DNA from: Phellopilus nigrolimitatus
Lineage: Eukaryota > Basidiomycota > Agaricomycetes > Hymenochaetales > Hymenochaetaceae
Direction: 5' to 3'
Length of the DNA stretch: 64,000 nucleotides
Assembly: GCA_021029095.1 (NCBI GenBank)
Contig: JAJOHG010000027.1
Span: forward strand, 310,001 to 374,000
Of this stretch, positions 55,626 through 64,000 are shown piece after piece; the stretch's first letter is position 1, and every line of letters starts with the position of its first letter. The translations under genes were made by a program, and so were the position numbers. Under the pieces are notes generated by a model. The model was given only the letters and a program-made list of their open reading frames with translations, did not search any database and was not told the origin of the DNA.

Positions 55626-58600
55626 ATGGAATTTCTCGGGCAGCTCATTGCCCATTGTCGTGATGTGCTAATTCGTTGTCTGCGCGGATTCCTATATCGT
55701 CTCGCACCTCCGGGTGCCATTGCAGCGGCTTTGTTCACTCGGTTTGAGCAAACCGGTCGTATGGATGATCTCCAGGTGTCTATTTCACTCTTCCGTGACG
55801 CACTAGAAATCCATTCTCCTGGACATCCCGATCACTCCTCATCAATGAACAATCTTGCAGTAGCCGTGAGCACTCGGTTTGAGCAAACCGGTCGGATGGA
55901 GGATCTCGAGGAGGCCATTGTCCTCCATCGCGACGCACTAGAACTGCATCCTCCTGGACACACTCTTCGCTCCGGATCTCTTAACAACCTCGCGAATGCC
56001 GTGCAGACTCGCTTCAAGCATACCGGTCGGATGGAGGATCTCGAGGAGGCCATTGTCCTCCATCGCGACGCACTAGAACTGCATCGTCCTGGACACACTC
56101 ATCGCTCCTCATCGCTAAATAATCTTGCAGTAGCTGTGCGAACTCGCTTCGAGCAGACCGGTCGGATGGAGGATCTCGAGGAAGCCATTGTCCTCCATCG
56201 CGACGCACTAGAACTGCATCCTCCTGGACACCCACGTCGCTCCACATCGTTCAACAACCTCGCGAATGCCGTGCAGACTCGCTTCGAGCGGACCGGTCGG
56301 ATGGAGGATCTCGAGGAGGCCATTGTCCTCCATCGCGACGCACTAGAACTGCGTCCTCCTGGACACACTCTTCGCTCCTCATCGTTCAACAACCTCGCGA
56401 ATGCCGTGCAGACTCGCTTCGAGCGGACCGGTCGGATGGAGGATCTCGAGGAAGCCATTGTCCTCCATCGCGACGCGCTAGAACTGCATCCTCCTGGACA
56501 CACTGATCGCTCCTCATCGTTTAACAACCTCGCGAATGCCGTGCAGACTCGCTTCGAGCGGACCGGTCGGATGGAGGATCTCGAGGAGGCCATTGTCCTC
56601 CATCGCGACGCGCTAGAACTGCGTCCTCCTGGACACCCTGATCGCTCCTCATCGTTCAACAACCTCGCGAATGCCGTGCAGACTCGCTTCGAGCGGACCG
56701 GTCGGATGGAGGATCTCGAGGAGGCCATTGTCCTCCATCGCGACGCGCTAGAACTGCGTCCTCCTGGACACACTCTTCGCTCCTCATCGTTCAACAACCT
56801 CGCGAATGCCGTGCAGACTCGCTTCAAGCATACCGGTCGGATGGAGGATCTCGAGGAAGCCATTGTCCTCCATCGCGACGCGCTAGAACTGCGTCCTCCT
56901 GGACACACTCTTCGCTCCTCATCGTTCAACAACCTCGCGAATGCCGTGCAGACTCGCTTCGAGCGGACCGGTCGGATGGAGGATCTCGAGGAAGCCATTG
57001 TCCTCCATCGCGACGCGCTAGAACTGCATCCTCCTGGACACACTGATCGCTCCTCATCGTTTAACAACCTCGCGAATGCCGTGCAGACTCGCTTCGAGCG
57101 GACCGGTCGGATGGAGGATCTCGAGGAGGCCATTGTCCTCCATCGCGACGCGCTAGAACTGCATCCTCCTGGACATTCTCATCGCTCCGCATCGATTAAC
57201 AATCTCGCGAATGCCGTGCAGACTCGCTTCAAGCAGACCAGTCGGATGGAGGATCTCGAGGAGGCCATTGTCCTCCATCGCGACGCGCTAGAACTTCGTC
57301 CTCCTGGACATCCTGATCGCTCCTCGTCGCTAAACAATCTTGCAGGAGCCGTGCGAACTCGCTTCAAGCATACCGGTCGGATGGAGGATCTCGAGGAGTC
57401 GCTCCGTATTTATGAAGAAGGTGCTGAACATGTCTTCTCCAATACGCTAACGCGGCTCGAAGTAGCAGTGCGATGGGCAGTTTTAGCACGATCACAGCGT
57501 CATGTTCCCACCCTAAAAGCTTACCGTGTCGCTCTGTCACTCCTCGAGAAATTCCTCGTCATTACTCCCACCGTGCAGATGCAGCATAAGATTCTTCTTG
57601 GTAAAAACGGATATCCAACTCTCGCTTCGGATGCGGCCTCATATGCTATAGAGATCGGTGAAGTGGCCCAGGCTGTCGAGATGCTCGAGCAAGGCAGGGC
57701 CCTTATCTGGTCTCAGTTACGCGGTTTCAGAACGCCAATTGAACAGCTTAGGGAAGTCAATAAAGGCTTGGCAGACAAGTTTTTAACTACCAGCCGTGAA
57801 CTGGAATCGCTTGCCACTTCATCCGAGTCGAAGCCAACTACTTTGGACGCACGGCATAGCGCGACAGGTGCATCGCAGAAACTCGTGGACGAAATGTATG
57901 CTCGAAAGCGGCGTCTTGCATCGCAATTGGAGGACATCATCACAGAGATTCGCGCGACGTCAGGATTTGAAGACTTCCTACGAGCTCGACGATTTAGCGT
58001 TCTTCGAGAGGCTGCTGTCGAGGGCCCCGTCATCATCGTCAGCCACAGCGAATATCGTTCCGATGCTCTTATTATTCTTCATGATCGCCCGCCTGTCAGC
58101 ATCGAACTGGATACAGACTTCGACCACGACGGCCCCTCGCTTGTGGTAGAGCTCAAGACTGCACTCCAAAAGGCTCAGACGGAGCCGAAAGCATGTGATG
58201 CGGGTATTGAAGGTGTGCTGGAATCCCTGTGGAACCGGGTGGTTTCCCGGGTGGTCGACAAGCTGGACGTGCTCGGGATTAAGAAACAGACTCGTATCTG
58301 GTGGTGTCCGACATCTTATCTATCTGCTCTACCTTTCCATGCGGCAGGGCCAATTCCCGTTGTGGATCGCAGAAGAAAGTATCTTTTAGACGATTACATT
58401 TCGTCGTACACCCCGACACTTACAGCCTTGATCAATGCTCGGTCCGAGCCTGAGATCAGAAGACACGAAATTAAACGACCGCAACTCCTCGTTGTTGCTC
58501 TGCCTGATGAAACTATCCCCAAAGTAGAAAAAGAATATCGTGCCATACAGGAAAGCAGAGATTTTGTCAAATGTCTCGTTCGTGAGCGAGCTACTCGCAA

Positions 58601-59069
58601 GGCAGTTTTCGACAAATTTCGTGACCATGACTGGGTACATTTTGCCTGCCATGGTCATTTAAATCGCGAAGAACCCTTCAAACACGCGTTCCAGCTTTAC
58701 GGCGAAGACCGTCTCACTTTGCTCGACATCATTCAATCCAATCTACCGAATGCTGAACTCGCATTTTTATCTGCTTGTCACAGTGCGGGACAGGTTATTG
58801 ACGGGGCGTTCGGGGAAGTGCTTCATCTCGCTGCAGCTATGCAGTTCTCTGGCTTTCGAAGTGTAATCGGTACGATGTGGGCGATGGCTGACGACGATGG
58901 GCCTTTCGTCGCCAAGGAATTCTACAAGCGTATGTTTGCGGAGGAGGATTCACCTGAGTTGGGATTCAAGCGGTCTGCGAGGGCTCTTCGTGAAACGGTC
59001 CAGTGCTTGCGAAAGAGGCGGGGTATGACGGTCGAGAGATGGGTCAATCTGATTCACATTGGAGCATGA
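55626..59069 (+). CDS. TPR-CHAT protease 2, with highly homogenised repeats
   Basis: Single-exon frame of exactly 1147 codons plus stop, the same length as TPR-CHAT 1. It starts MEFLGQLIAHCRDVL and then 13 repeats of 45 residues (135 bp), period visible from about 55745 to 57400. In the central repeats, consensus TRFERTGRMEDLEEAIVLHR, DALEL(H/R)PPGH(T/P)(L/D/H/R), RSSSFNNLANAVQ, nearly all differences fall at the H/R after DALEL, at the residues following PPGH, and at the R/K-H/Q-T positions of F(E/K)(R/H/Q)T. Linker and CHAT domain match paralogue 1: His1009 in HFACHGH, Cys1051 in LSACHSAG, both in the same position. The catalytic dyad is intact. Role as for paralogue 1: predicted cysteine protease with a TPR sensor, substrate unknown. 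Confidence 0.95.
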   Translation: MEFLGQLIAHCRDVLIRCLRGFLYRLAPPGAIAAALFTRFEQTGRMDDLQVSISLFRDALEIHSPGHPDHSSSMNNLAVAVSTRFEQTGRMEDLEEAIVLHRDALELHPPGHTLRSGSLNNLANAVQTRFKHTGRMEDLEEAIVLHRDALELHRPGHTHRSSSLNNLAVAVRTRFEQTGRMEDLEEAIVLHRDALELHPPGHPRRSTSFNNLANAVQTRFERTGRMEDLEEAIVLHRDALELRPPGHTLRSSSFNNLANAVQTRFERTGRMEDLEEAIVLHRDALELHPPGHTDRSSSFNNLANAVQTRFERTGRMEDLEEAIVLHRDALELRPPGHPDRSSSFNNLANAVQTRFERTGRMEDLEEAIVLHRDALELRPPGHTLRSSSFNNLANAVQTRFKHTGRMEDLEEAIVLHRDALELRPPGHTLRSSSFNNLANAVQTRFERTGRMEDLEEAIVLHRDALELHPPGHTDRSSSFNNLANAVQTRFERTGRMEDLEEAIVLHRDALELHPPGHSHRSASINNLANAVQTRFKQTSRMEDLEEAIVLHRDALELRPPGHPDRSSSLNNLAGAVRTRFKHTGRMEDLEESLRIYEEGAEHVFSNTLTRLEVAVRWAVLARSQRHVPTLKAYRVALSLLEKFLVITPTVQMQHKILLGKNGYPTLASDAASYAIEIGEVAQAVEMLEQGRALIWSQLRGFRTPIEQLREVNKGLADKFLTTSRELESLATSSESKPTTLDARHSATGASQKLVDEMYARKRRLASQLEDIITEIRATSGFEDFLRARRFSVLREAAVEGPVIIVSHSEYRSDALIILHDRPPVSIELDTDFDHDGPSLVVELKTALQKAQTEPKACDAGIEGVLESLWNRVVSRVVDKLDVLGIKKQTRIWWCPTSYLSALPFHAAGPIPVVDRRRKYLLDDYISSYTPTLTALINARSEPEIRRHEIKRPQLLVVALPDETIPKVEKEYRAIQESRDFVKCLVRERATRKAVFDKFRDHDWVHFACHGHLNREEPFKHAFQLYGEDRLTLLDIIQSNLPNAELAFLSACHSAGQVIDGAFGEVLHLAAAMQFSGFRSVIGTMWAMADDDGPFVAKEFYKRMFAEEDSPELGFKRSARALRETVQCLRKRRGMTVERWVNLIHIGA
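55745..57400 (+). repeat. 135-bp tandem coding repeat array
   Basis: Thirteen units of 135 bp (45 codons). Units from about 56240 to 57175 are almost identical at DNA level, including synonymous sites, and longer blocks of two to three units recur (e.g. the block from about 56346 is repeated from about 56886). Because the period is a multiple of three, spurious open frames also occur on the other strand. Confidence 0.95.
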
Positions 59070-61169
59070 TGAACAAGATGTCAGTTGAGTTTCCGCCCCT
59101 CTTCAAATATGTATATTCTCTAACGGGTTTTCCATACAGCCGCATGTAGTTGTCTTTTGTCCCTCGCTATGCCTGCAAGTACTCTAGTTCTCTTTGCAAT
59201 TTTCAACATGTACTTTTTATTCATCTGTAACTCAGACCACCGAGATTCAATTGACTACTATTGTATTCATTGCTCTTGTAATCGATTTAAAAAAAAATCA
59301 TTCTGTACCTAGAGCCACTGAATTTTGCCGTTGACACACATCATCATAAACGATCGTCTGAGGAGAACCTATTACTTAAATAAAAGAAATATTCAAGAAA
59401 AAAGCGGGTTGAGCCGAGCGTTTGCTGGCTCTGTGCAAGACTTGCCTACTGACACATGACCTGATGGACCTGACCCAAATGCGGAGGGCGAGAAAGGCAA
59501 CACAGAAGACAGTCCAAGTGCTGTCGCGCGCTGAGCGGGCAAGCAGAATATTTTCTTCACTTGTTGAGTCCATGCCGCCCCTATTGCAATCCCTCTAAGC
59601 GCAATTCCCGACGCGCCTGCGGCATACACAAATACATGGCTGTCGTCTCTCTTAAAAGCCCGCATTTTCAACGCAAACAAAGGGAAAATGCTCTCAGCTA
59701 TTCGCACTTCTTCTACAGTACGCCATCGGGGATGAGACGTCTGTGCACGCGCCGTTGGGAGGACAAGGATCGTCTGCCATTCCGTTACGAGTGACGGGGC
59801 GGGGCGTCGCTGGTGTCGGGCCGGCGATGATGAGCTGGTTTTGTTGGAGACGTCGGCCTGATATGCGCGCGCGCTCTCAGGATTACACGTATTTTTTGCA
59901 CGAATACAATCGTGTTTAAGTAATGAGTGTACCGCAGTACTCCGTTCTCCTACTTGAAGCTATGGCGACTTTATTCTGTATAGCGAACACGACCAGTATG
60001 TATCACCGGCCATTGGCCGATTGTACCATAACACTAGAAGTTTGATGAAGCGCTGGCCTCAAGGCTTTTATCAGGCAGGCAAAGAAGAGTGCTAGCAAAG
60101 GCCAATAACAACTTTTGGTTCTGGTAGGTGACGAGCTGAGAGCTATGAGCGCCTCGCACAACCAGCGCAGCACTATGGACAGACGGCGATGCTCGAAAAG
60201 GCGGACAGTCTGAAGGCGAACGTGCCTCGGATTTCCACAACCAGGCGCGTTCACAAGACGGCGCCAACCTGCCCCATGTTTCTAAGATCGAACCGTCCGA
60301 TTTTTCTTCACTTGCTGAATCTACAGTATGCCGCATAGTTCTCGTGCAGACCTCGCTGCCTCAGTGCATTTGGCGCGGAGAGACCGCACTGAGGTCGAGC
60401 GGTACGAGCACACATGCTCCAACTTCTCCGCGTCGGGTATTGCTTCCAGCCTATGGTGGCCTTGCACATGGAGAGTACCGTGCTTTGACTTTGCCGCGAC
60501 GGCAACCGCTCGACCGACTGTTTGCACCAGCCAGCAATCCCTCTCCTCGATACTATATCTAAAGGACGTTCGTCACGTTTGCGAGGCGCAGGCGATTCAT
60601 TTGGCGACACATGCGAGGAAACTGGCAAGCGACAAAGACTTGAAGTTGCCGAATGAATTCGAGTCGGACGAGAAAGCCAAATCGGTGAAGAGATCGGGGC
60701 GTGCATGTGAGCTTAATGCTATCGTAGAGTTGGGCGCTGGCGAGAGGCCGTGGTATGTGAGAGCGAGAAATGCGAAGGAAGTCCTCCGTATCTCATTTTG
60801 TGTTCAACTGTTCTGTTCTTTTTTGATCTCTTTTAAAAATCTCGTGGCTCAGTCGACGGTCAGAAGGCCAGAGTACTGCGGTTGGTTGTGAAAGAAGCTT
60901 GGAGAACAAAGAAATGATAAACTCGTCTCAGATTCCTACCACCACTTCTATGGCCACCGCCTCTCCTCTTCAACGCGCTGCGCAACTGCCATGGTTTAAG
61001 CCTGTCCGCAGAGAAACGCCCTCGGCACGGATTGACCAAGCACTCTCTCGGACTGCGAGCAACGAACAACACGATATTATATATTTTAAACAGGTAAGCA
61101 GACAAACATTGAACCAAAATAATAATGAAATAAACCAATCCATCCCGCTATCTAGGAAATGGTATGATA
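59070..61169. repeat. 3' flank of CHAT gene 2 and partial third duplication unit
   Basis: 59.07-59.41 kb matches the 3' flank of CHAT gene 1. 59.98-60.25 kb (GGCCGATTGTACCATAAC, GGCGAACGTG) matches 53.78-54.07 kb, i.e. the start of a third unit that lacks a CHAT gene. Minus-strand frames (59393-59707, 60003-60254, 60308-60706) have no recognisable product. A 187-codon plus-strand frame at 60328-60891 is likewise unrecognised. Confidence 0.5.
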
Positions 61170-61437
61170 CAGGTGCGTGTAGAAAGTGTCCGTGATCGAC
61201 ATGGACATCCGGAAAAGGAAATAAGCTGAAAAACTTGCAGACATGTACATATCACGGCCTCTACCCTACTGTGCATGTTACGGAATCAAGGTGTGATGCT
61301 TAAATATTTGATATACAGTTTTCAGACATTACAGTTTGTGCAATTTTTGAAGCAGAGTAAGTCGTTTTCAAGACTTTGTAACATATTTCCTTTTCCGGAT
61401 GTCCATGTCGATCACGGACACTTTCTACACCCACCTG
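61170..61437. mobile_element. Tc1/mariner-like MITE, 268 bp
   Basis: Inverted termini of about 50 bp: left CAGGTGCGTGTAGAAAGTGT, right (other strand) CAGGTGGGTGTAGAAAGTGT. Both continue CCGTGATCGACATGGACATC. TA flanks at 61168-61169 and 61438-61439. The internal sequence is non-coding. Termini share the GTAGAAA and GATCGACATGGACATCC blocks with the palindromic MITE at 52.85 kb, so the two are one family. Confidence 0.88.
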
Positions 61438-61776
61438 TATACAGAAAAAATGAACAGTTAGAAACATTTGGAGATGATGCCGGGGCGCCCCGAAGGCATG
61501 TACGAAGGCCAAAATGCAAAGGTATGATTCCTTTGAGAAAGTAATGAAAGAAAGAAAGAAAAACTTCGAATCAGAAACCTGAAGAGCTAGCCATGACATG
61601 AGTCGCCCTCACCAGTCCCGCGTAAATACTACCCCGTCAACCAGTGTTGTTTCATGCCTGCCTGGGCACGGGTGGGGCGGCATTGACGGCGTTGAGCAGC
61701 GCGAGCAGCTCTGTTGTCATGTCGTTGCGACAGTGTTCACCTGCACGGGTGTCGGTGCCGGCGCTATGGATGCGAA
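61438..61776. other. intergenic
   Basis: 3' flank of the minus-strand basic protein gene. Nothing further supportable. Confidence 0.4.
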
Positions 61777-63411
61777 TTAGGGTACGGGTGCAGGCTTGCG
61801 CCGTTTCATCGGAGCAGGTGTCTCTGCGTCGTCATCATCGCGGCGCCTTTTTTGTCCTGCTGTTGGCTTTCTCTCTGGTTCGCCCGCCTCCTCAGACGAC
61901 AGAGCGCCATTCTGCTGCGCCATGCGGCGGGTACGAGGCTTTGGTTCGGGAACCTCGAGAGCACACGTCCTCTTACTTCGGAGTGTCCGCGTTTTGGACG
62001 GATCGACCGGCTCCGCAGGCGGCGCTGGTACTGGAGGAGGCGCGACTAGTGCTTGCGCTGCCTTTTGTCGTGTCTTGCGCGCTGGCTTTGCGGGAGGTGC
62101 AGGTGCTGGCGCTGGAAGCGTGACTGGGGCCTTCTGATGCGCCTTGCGGACGGGCTTCGCTGGGGGCGCTGGCGCTGAAGGAAGGACGGCTGGGGCTTTG
62201 GCCTTCCCGCGCGTCTTGCGTGGCGTTTGCAAGAGGGCGACACTTTCTTCTCTTTCAATGGTGGCGAGCGTGCGCCGGTGTTTGGCGCGAGCAACGACTG
62301 AAATGAGCTCTGGGGAAGGAGCAGGCGCCCGAGCCTTTCCTTTCGCCTTGGGAGCTGTAGTGCTTTTCCTTGTTACTGGAACCGCCTTCGGCCTAGTGGC
62401 CCTAGCAGGCTGGACTCGGGTACGAACGCGTGCACCAATGGGGTTGGCAGTGGAAGCAGCGGGCGCGTCAGTTGGGACGGCTGCGCCGACGGTTGGGTTA
62501 TTAGGTTGTGTGGTTTTCGCCCTGGCGCGCGTTCGCGGACCAGTGTCTTCCGTCGTGTTGGCGATGGGCTGGGCGGCTTGAGGCTCGTTCCTGGCCACGC
62601 GGGTGGCTAGACCCGCCTTCGCCCCCTTGGTACTGACTCCCTTCGTGCGAGGGACTTCCTCATCTGCGTTAGAAATCGATTCATATGATCGCACATGCCG
62701 CTAGTCAGCGAGCAGTTGGGCAGAAGACGAAGATGTTTGCTTACTTCTTTTACGGCCTTGGTTTATAGAGTTTCCAAAGACTGTGGCTTCTTTGATCGGC
62801 TGAGCGTTCCCGTCAGCTAAATTACCTGCGAATGTGGCGCGGCGTTCTCTGTCGCATGTCGCGGATGAGGCACCGTTGCCCTCCGGGATGTTGTGTTGCG
62901 CAACGATGCGGCCGGCGTCGGCGCCCCCCGCCTCAGCTACATAGACACAGTCGTTCGAATGTGCGTTGGTAGCAGCAGCGGAGGTTCTGTTGTTTGTGGC
63001 GGGGAGTCTGTTGGTCCTCTGAATTGCGGAATCGTTTGCTAGCGTTGTGCGTCTCAGCTACCACGACACGTTCAGAGTCCCTGAAGTCGAAGCTATCTTC
63101 ATTCCATCGTTGTCGTCGTCGACGTCTGTGTCTTTGAAGACAGTGAATTTTGGCTTCGTGGGCTTGTCGCGCTGAGCACGTTGGTCATATGCCCCGACAG
63201 TACTCGACGAAGCGCTGTTATACGCAGTGTTGTCTTCGACGACGCTCGCATTGCTGAAGGTGGTGGACGGACCAGCGGCGAGGTACTCACCGTCGGTAAT
63301 AGGGGCGCTAAGAGGTGCAGCCCCGAAGAGATTGCGCGCGTCCGTGCATCCGGTGTTCTCGAGCCTCGGGTTGGTGGTGGGCATATACACAATCTCCATC
63401 TGCAGTTTCAC
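61777..63411 (-). CDS. basic, low-complexity, probably nuclear protein
   Basis: Three exons, 63411-63062, 63016-62745 and 62663-61777, giving 502 codons plus stop in phase. The N-terminal exon has KPKFTVFKDTDVDDDNDGMK, an acidic/basic short motif. The long last exon is dominated by Ala/Pro/Lys/Arg: repeated PAPPAKPxRKxxQKA units, RTLRSKRT and a C-terminal QKRRRDDDDAE...MKRRKPAP. Several stretches (QKRRR, KRRKP, PRKTRGKAKAP) look like nuclear localisation or DNA-contacting basic patches (AT-hook-like but not canonical). I do not recognise a family. Composition resembles chromatin-associated linker-histone-tail-like proteins. The start codon is uncertain; an ATG at 63384 is also possible. Confidence 0.6.
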
Positions 63412-63614
63412 AATTTCCAGTGTCCCTTACGCCTCGGTTCCAAGAAACAAAACCATGTTTGTCCCGATCTTTCTTTTTAATGTATGCGAGAACAGACAGT
63501 TGCACGTACATATACATACCTCTCCGTCTCCGGCGTCCCCTCGTACTTTATTGATTTATTAAAACTCCCTCAAAAAATGACGCGTCGGACTGCTATCGTG
63601 CATATTGAACGGAA

Positions 63615-64000
63615 CTAGTCCGCAATCTGTTCAATGAACATGCCCTTTTTGAACAGGCGTTCATCGATCGTCATCACGGAGCGCTTGTACGGGTATTAGA
63701 TCGACTACAAGAAAATAATGTGCTTGCGCTTAGTTTTGCACACGAAAGGAAGGGACGGGGACGTACGGTCTCGAGGTGCATGCTCCCATCGACGGAGGTG
63801 CGGACGAGCGCGGCGTTTGCGCGCTTCGGCTCGCGCGCCGTGCGCGCCTCCGCGAGGAAGGTGTAGTGCGTGATCGAGCGGAACTATGCTTGTGCTGTGT
63901 GGGGTCCGCGTGCGTTATTTAGTCAGGCAAAGGGAGAATATAAGAAGGAAGGGAAGGGGACGCACAGTACGCCTGCCGCGGAACCTGTCCTCGTCGACGA
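63615..64000 (-). CDS. 3' exons of an unrecognised gene (5' end beyond the window)
   Basis: Reading right to left: an exon ending at 63971; then 63883-63767 (FRSITHYTFLAEARTAREPK, RANAALVRTSVDGSMHLET); then 63683-63615 (RSVMTIDERLFKKGMFIEQIAD, stop). Introns follow GT-AG rules. The protein family is not recognised, and the gene continues to the right of the window. Confidence 0.45.

Noticed and set aside
56099..57133. 344-codon minus-strand frame inside TPR-CHAT gene 2
   Set aside because: It is the antisense shadow of a 135-bp (multiple of three) repeat. A stop-free frame in one unit stays open through all units.
45411..61437. A CRISPR-like or craspase-like operon around the TPR-CHAT genes
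   Set aside because: No spacer-repeat array, no Cas-like protein, and the organism is a eukaryote. Only the TPR-CHAT architecture is shared with Csx29.

Overview
This is a window of fungal nuclear chromosome, most likely from an agaricomycete basidiomycete (mushroom or polypore lineage). The genes are split by many short (about 45-75 nt) GT-AG introns with CTAAC-like branch points. The gene content also fits: an ATG4 with large extensions, a Ferritin_2/Rds1-like secreted protein, a polyporopepsin-type aspartic protease, BTB proteins of the expanded basidiomycete type, and TPR-CHAT proteins. Gene models were built by hand from splice signals. Most give coding lengths divisible by three, which I used as an internal check.

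Layout. 0-4.6 kb: 3' part of a Ty1/copia retrotransposon with its right LTR. 4.7-5.1 kb: frameshifted Crinkler-type ubiquitin-like header domain. 5.9-8.3 kb (-): Mdv1/Caf4-like WD40 mitochondrial fission adaptor. 9.1-10.1 kb (-): unrecognised membrane protein. 10.5-14.4 kb (-): intron-rich Argonaute with an intact catalytic tetrad. 14.75-15.7 kb (-): p23 co-chaperone. 16-17.6 kb (+): BEM46/ABHD13-like hydrolase. 17.9-19.5 kb (-): a BTB protein whose N-terminus is an Mcm1/SRF-type MADS domain. 20.0-21.0 kb (-): Rds1-like ferritin-fold secreted protein. 23.0-24.3 kb (+): secreted aspartic protease. 24.7-26.1 kb (-): second BTB protein. 27.2-27.9 kb (+): small stand-alone helical domain resembling the N-terminal adaptor domain of fungal NLR/MLKL-like proteins. 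29.2-32.7 kb (-): ATG4. 34.7-36.0 kb (-): GPR1/FUN34/YaaH (acetate) transporter. 36-40 kb: gene-poor. 40.0-41.7 kb (+): Rab-like GTPase with a roughly 300-residue insertion. 42.5-44.6 kb (+): PIN-like/auxin-efflux-carrier family transporter. 45.4-46.0 kb (+): small unknown protein.

47-61 kb is the most unusual region. It is a tandem segmental duplication carrying two TPR-CHAT protease genes of exactly equal length (1147 codons plus stop in each model). In the second copy the 45-residue repeats are nearly identical at DNA level. The block is peppered with short TA-flanked Tc1/mariner-like MITEs, including a perfect 538-bp palindrome made of two head-to-head copies sharing a central TA. 61.8-63.4 kb (-): basic, low-complexity, probably nuclear protein. 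The last 0.4 kb holds the 3' end of an unrecognised minus-strand gene.

The core housekeeping genes (MDV1, p23, ATG4, transporters, Rab) show no operon-like link to each other. Several accessory modules resemble innate-immune, cell-death or self-defence parts: Argonaute, CHAT proteases, MLKL/NLR-type N-terminal domain, Crinkler header. Their functional connection is inference only.
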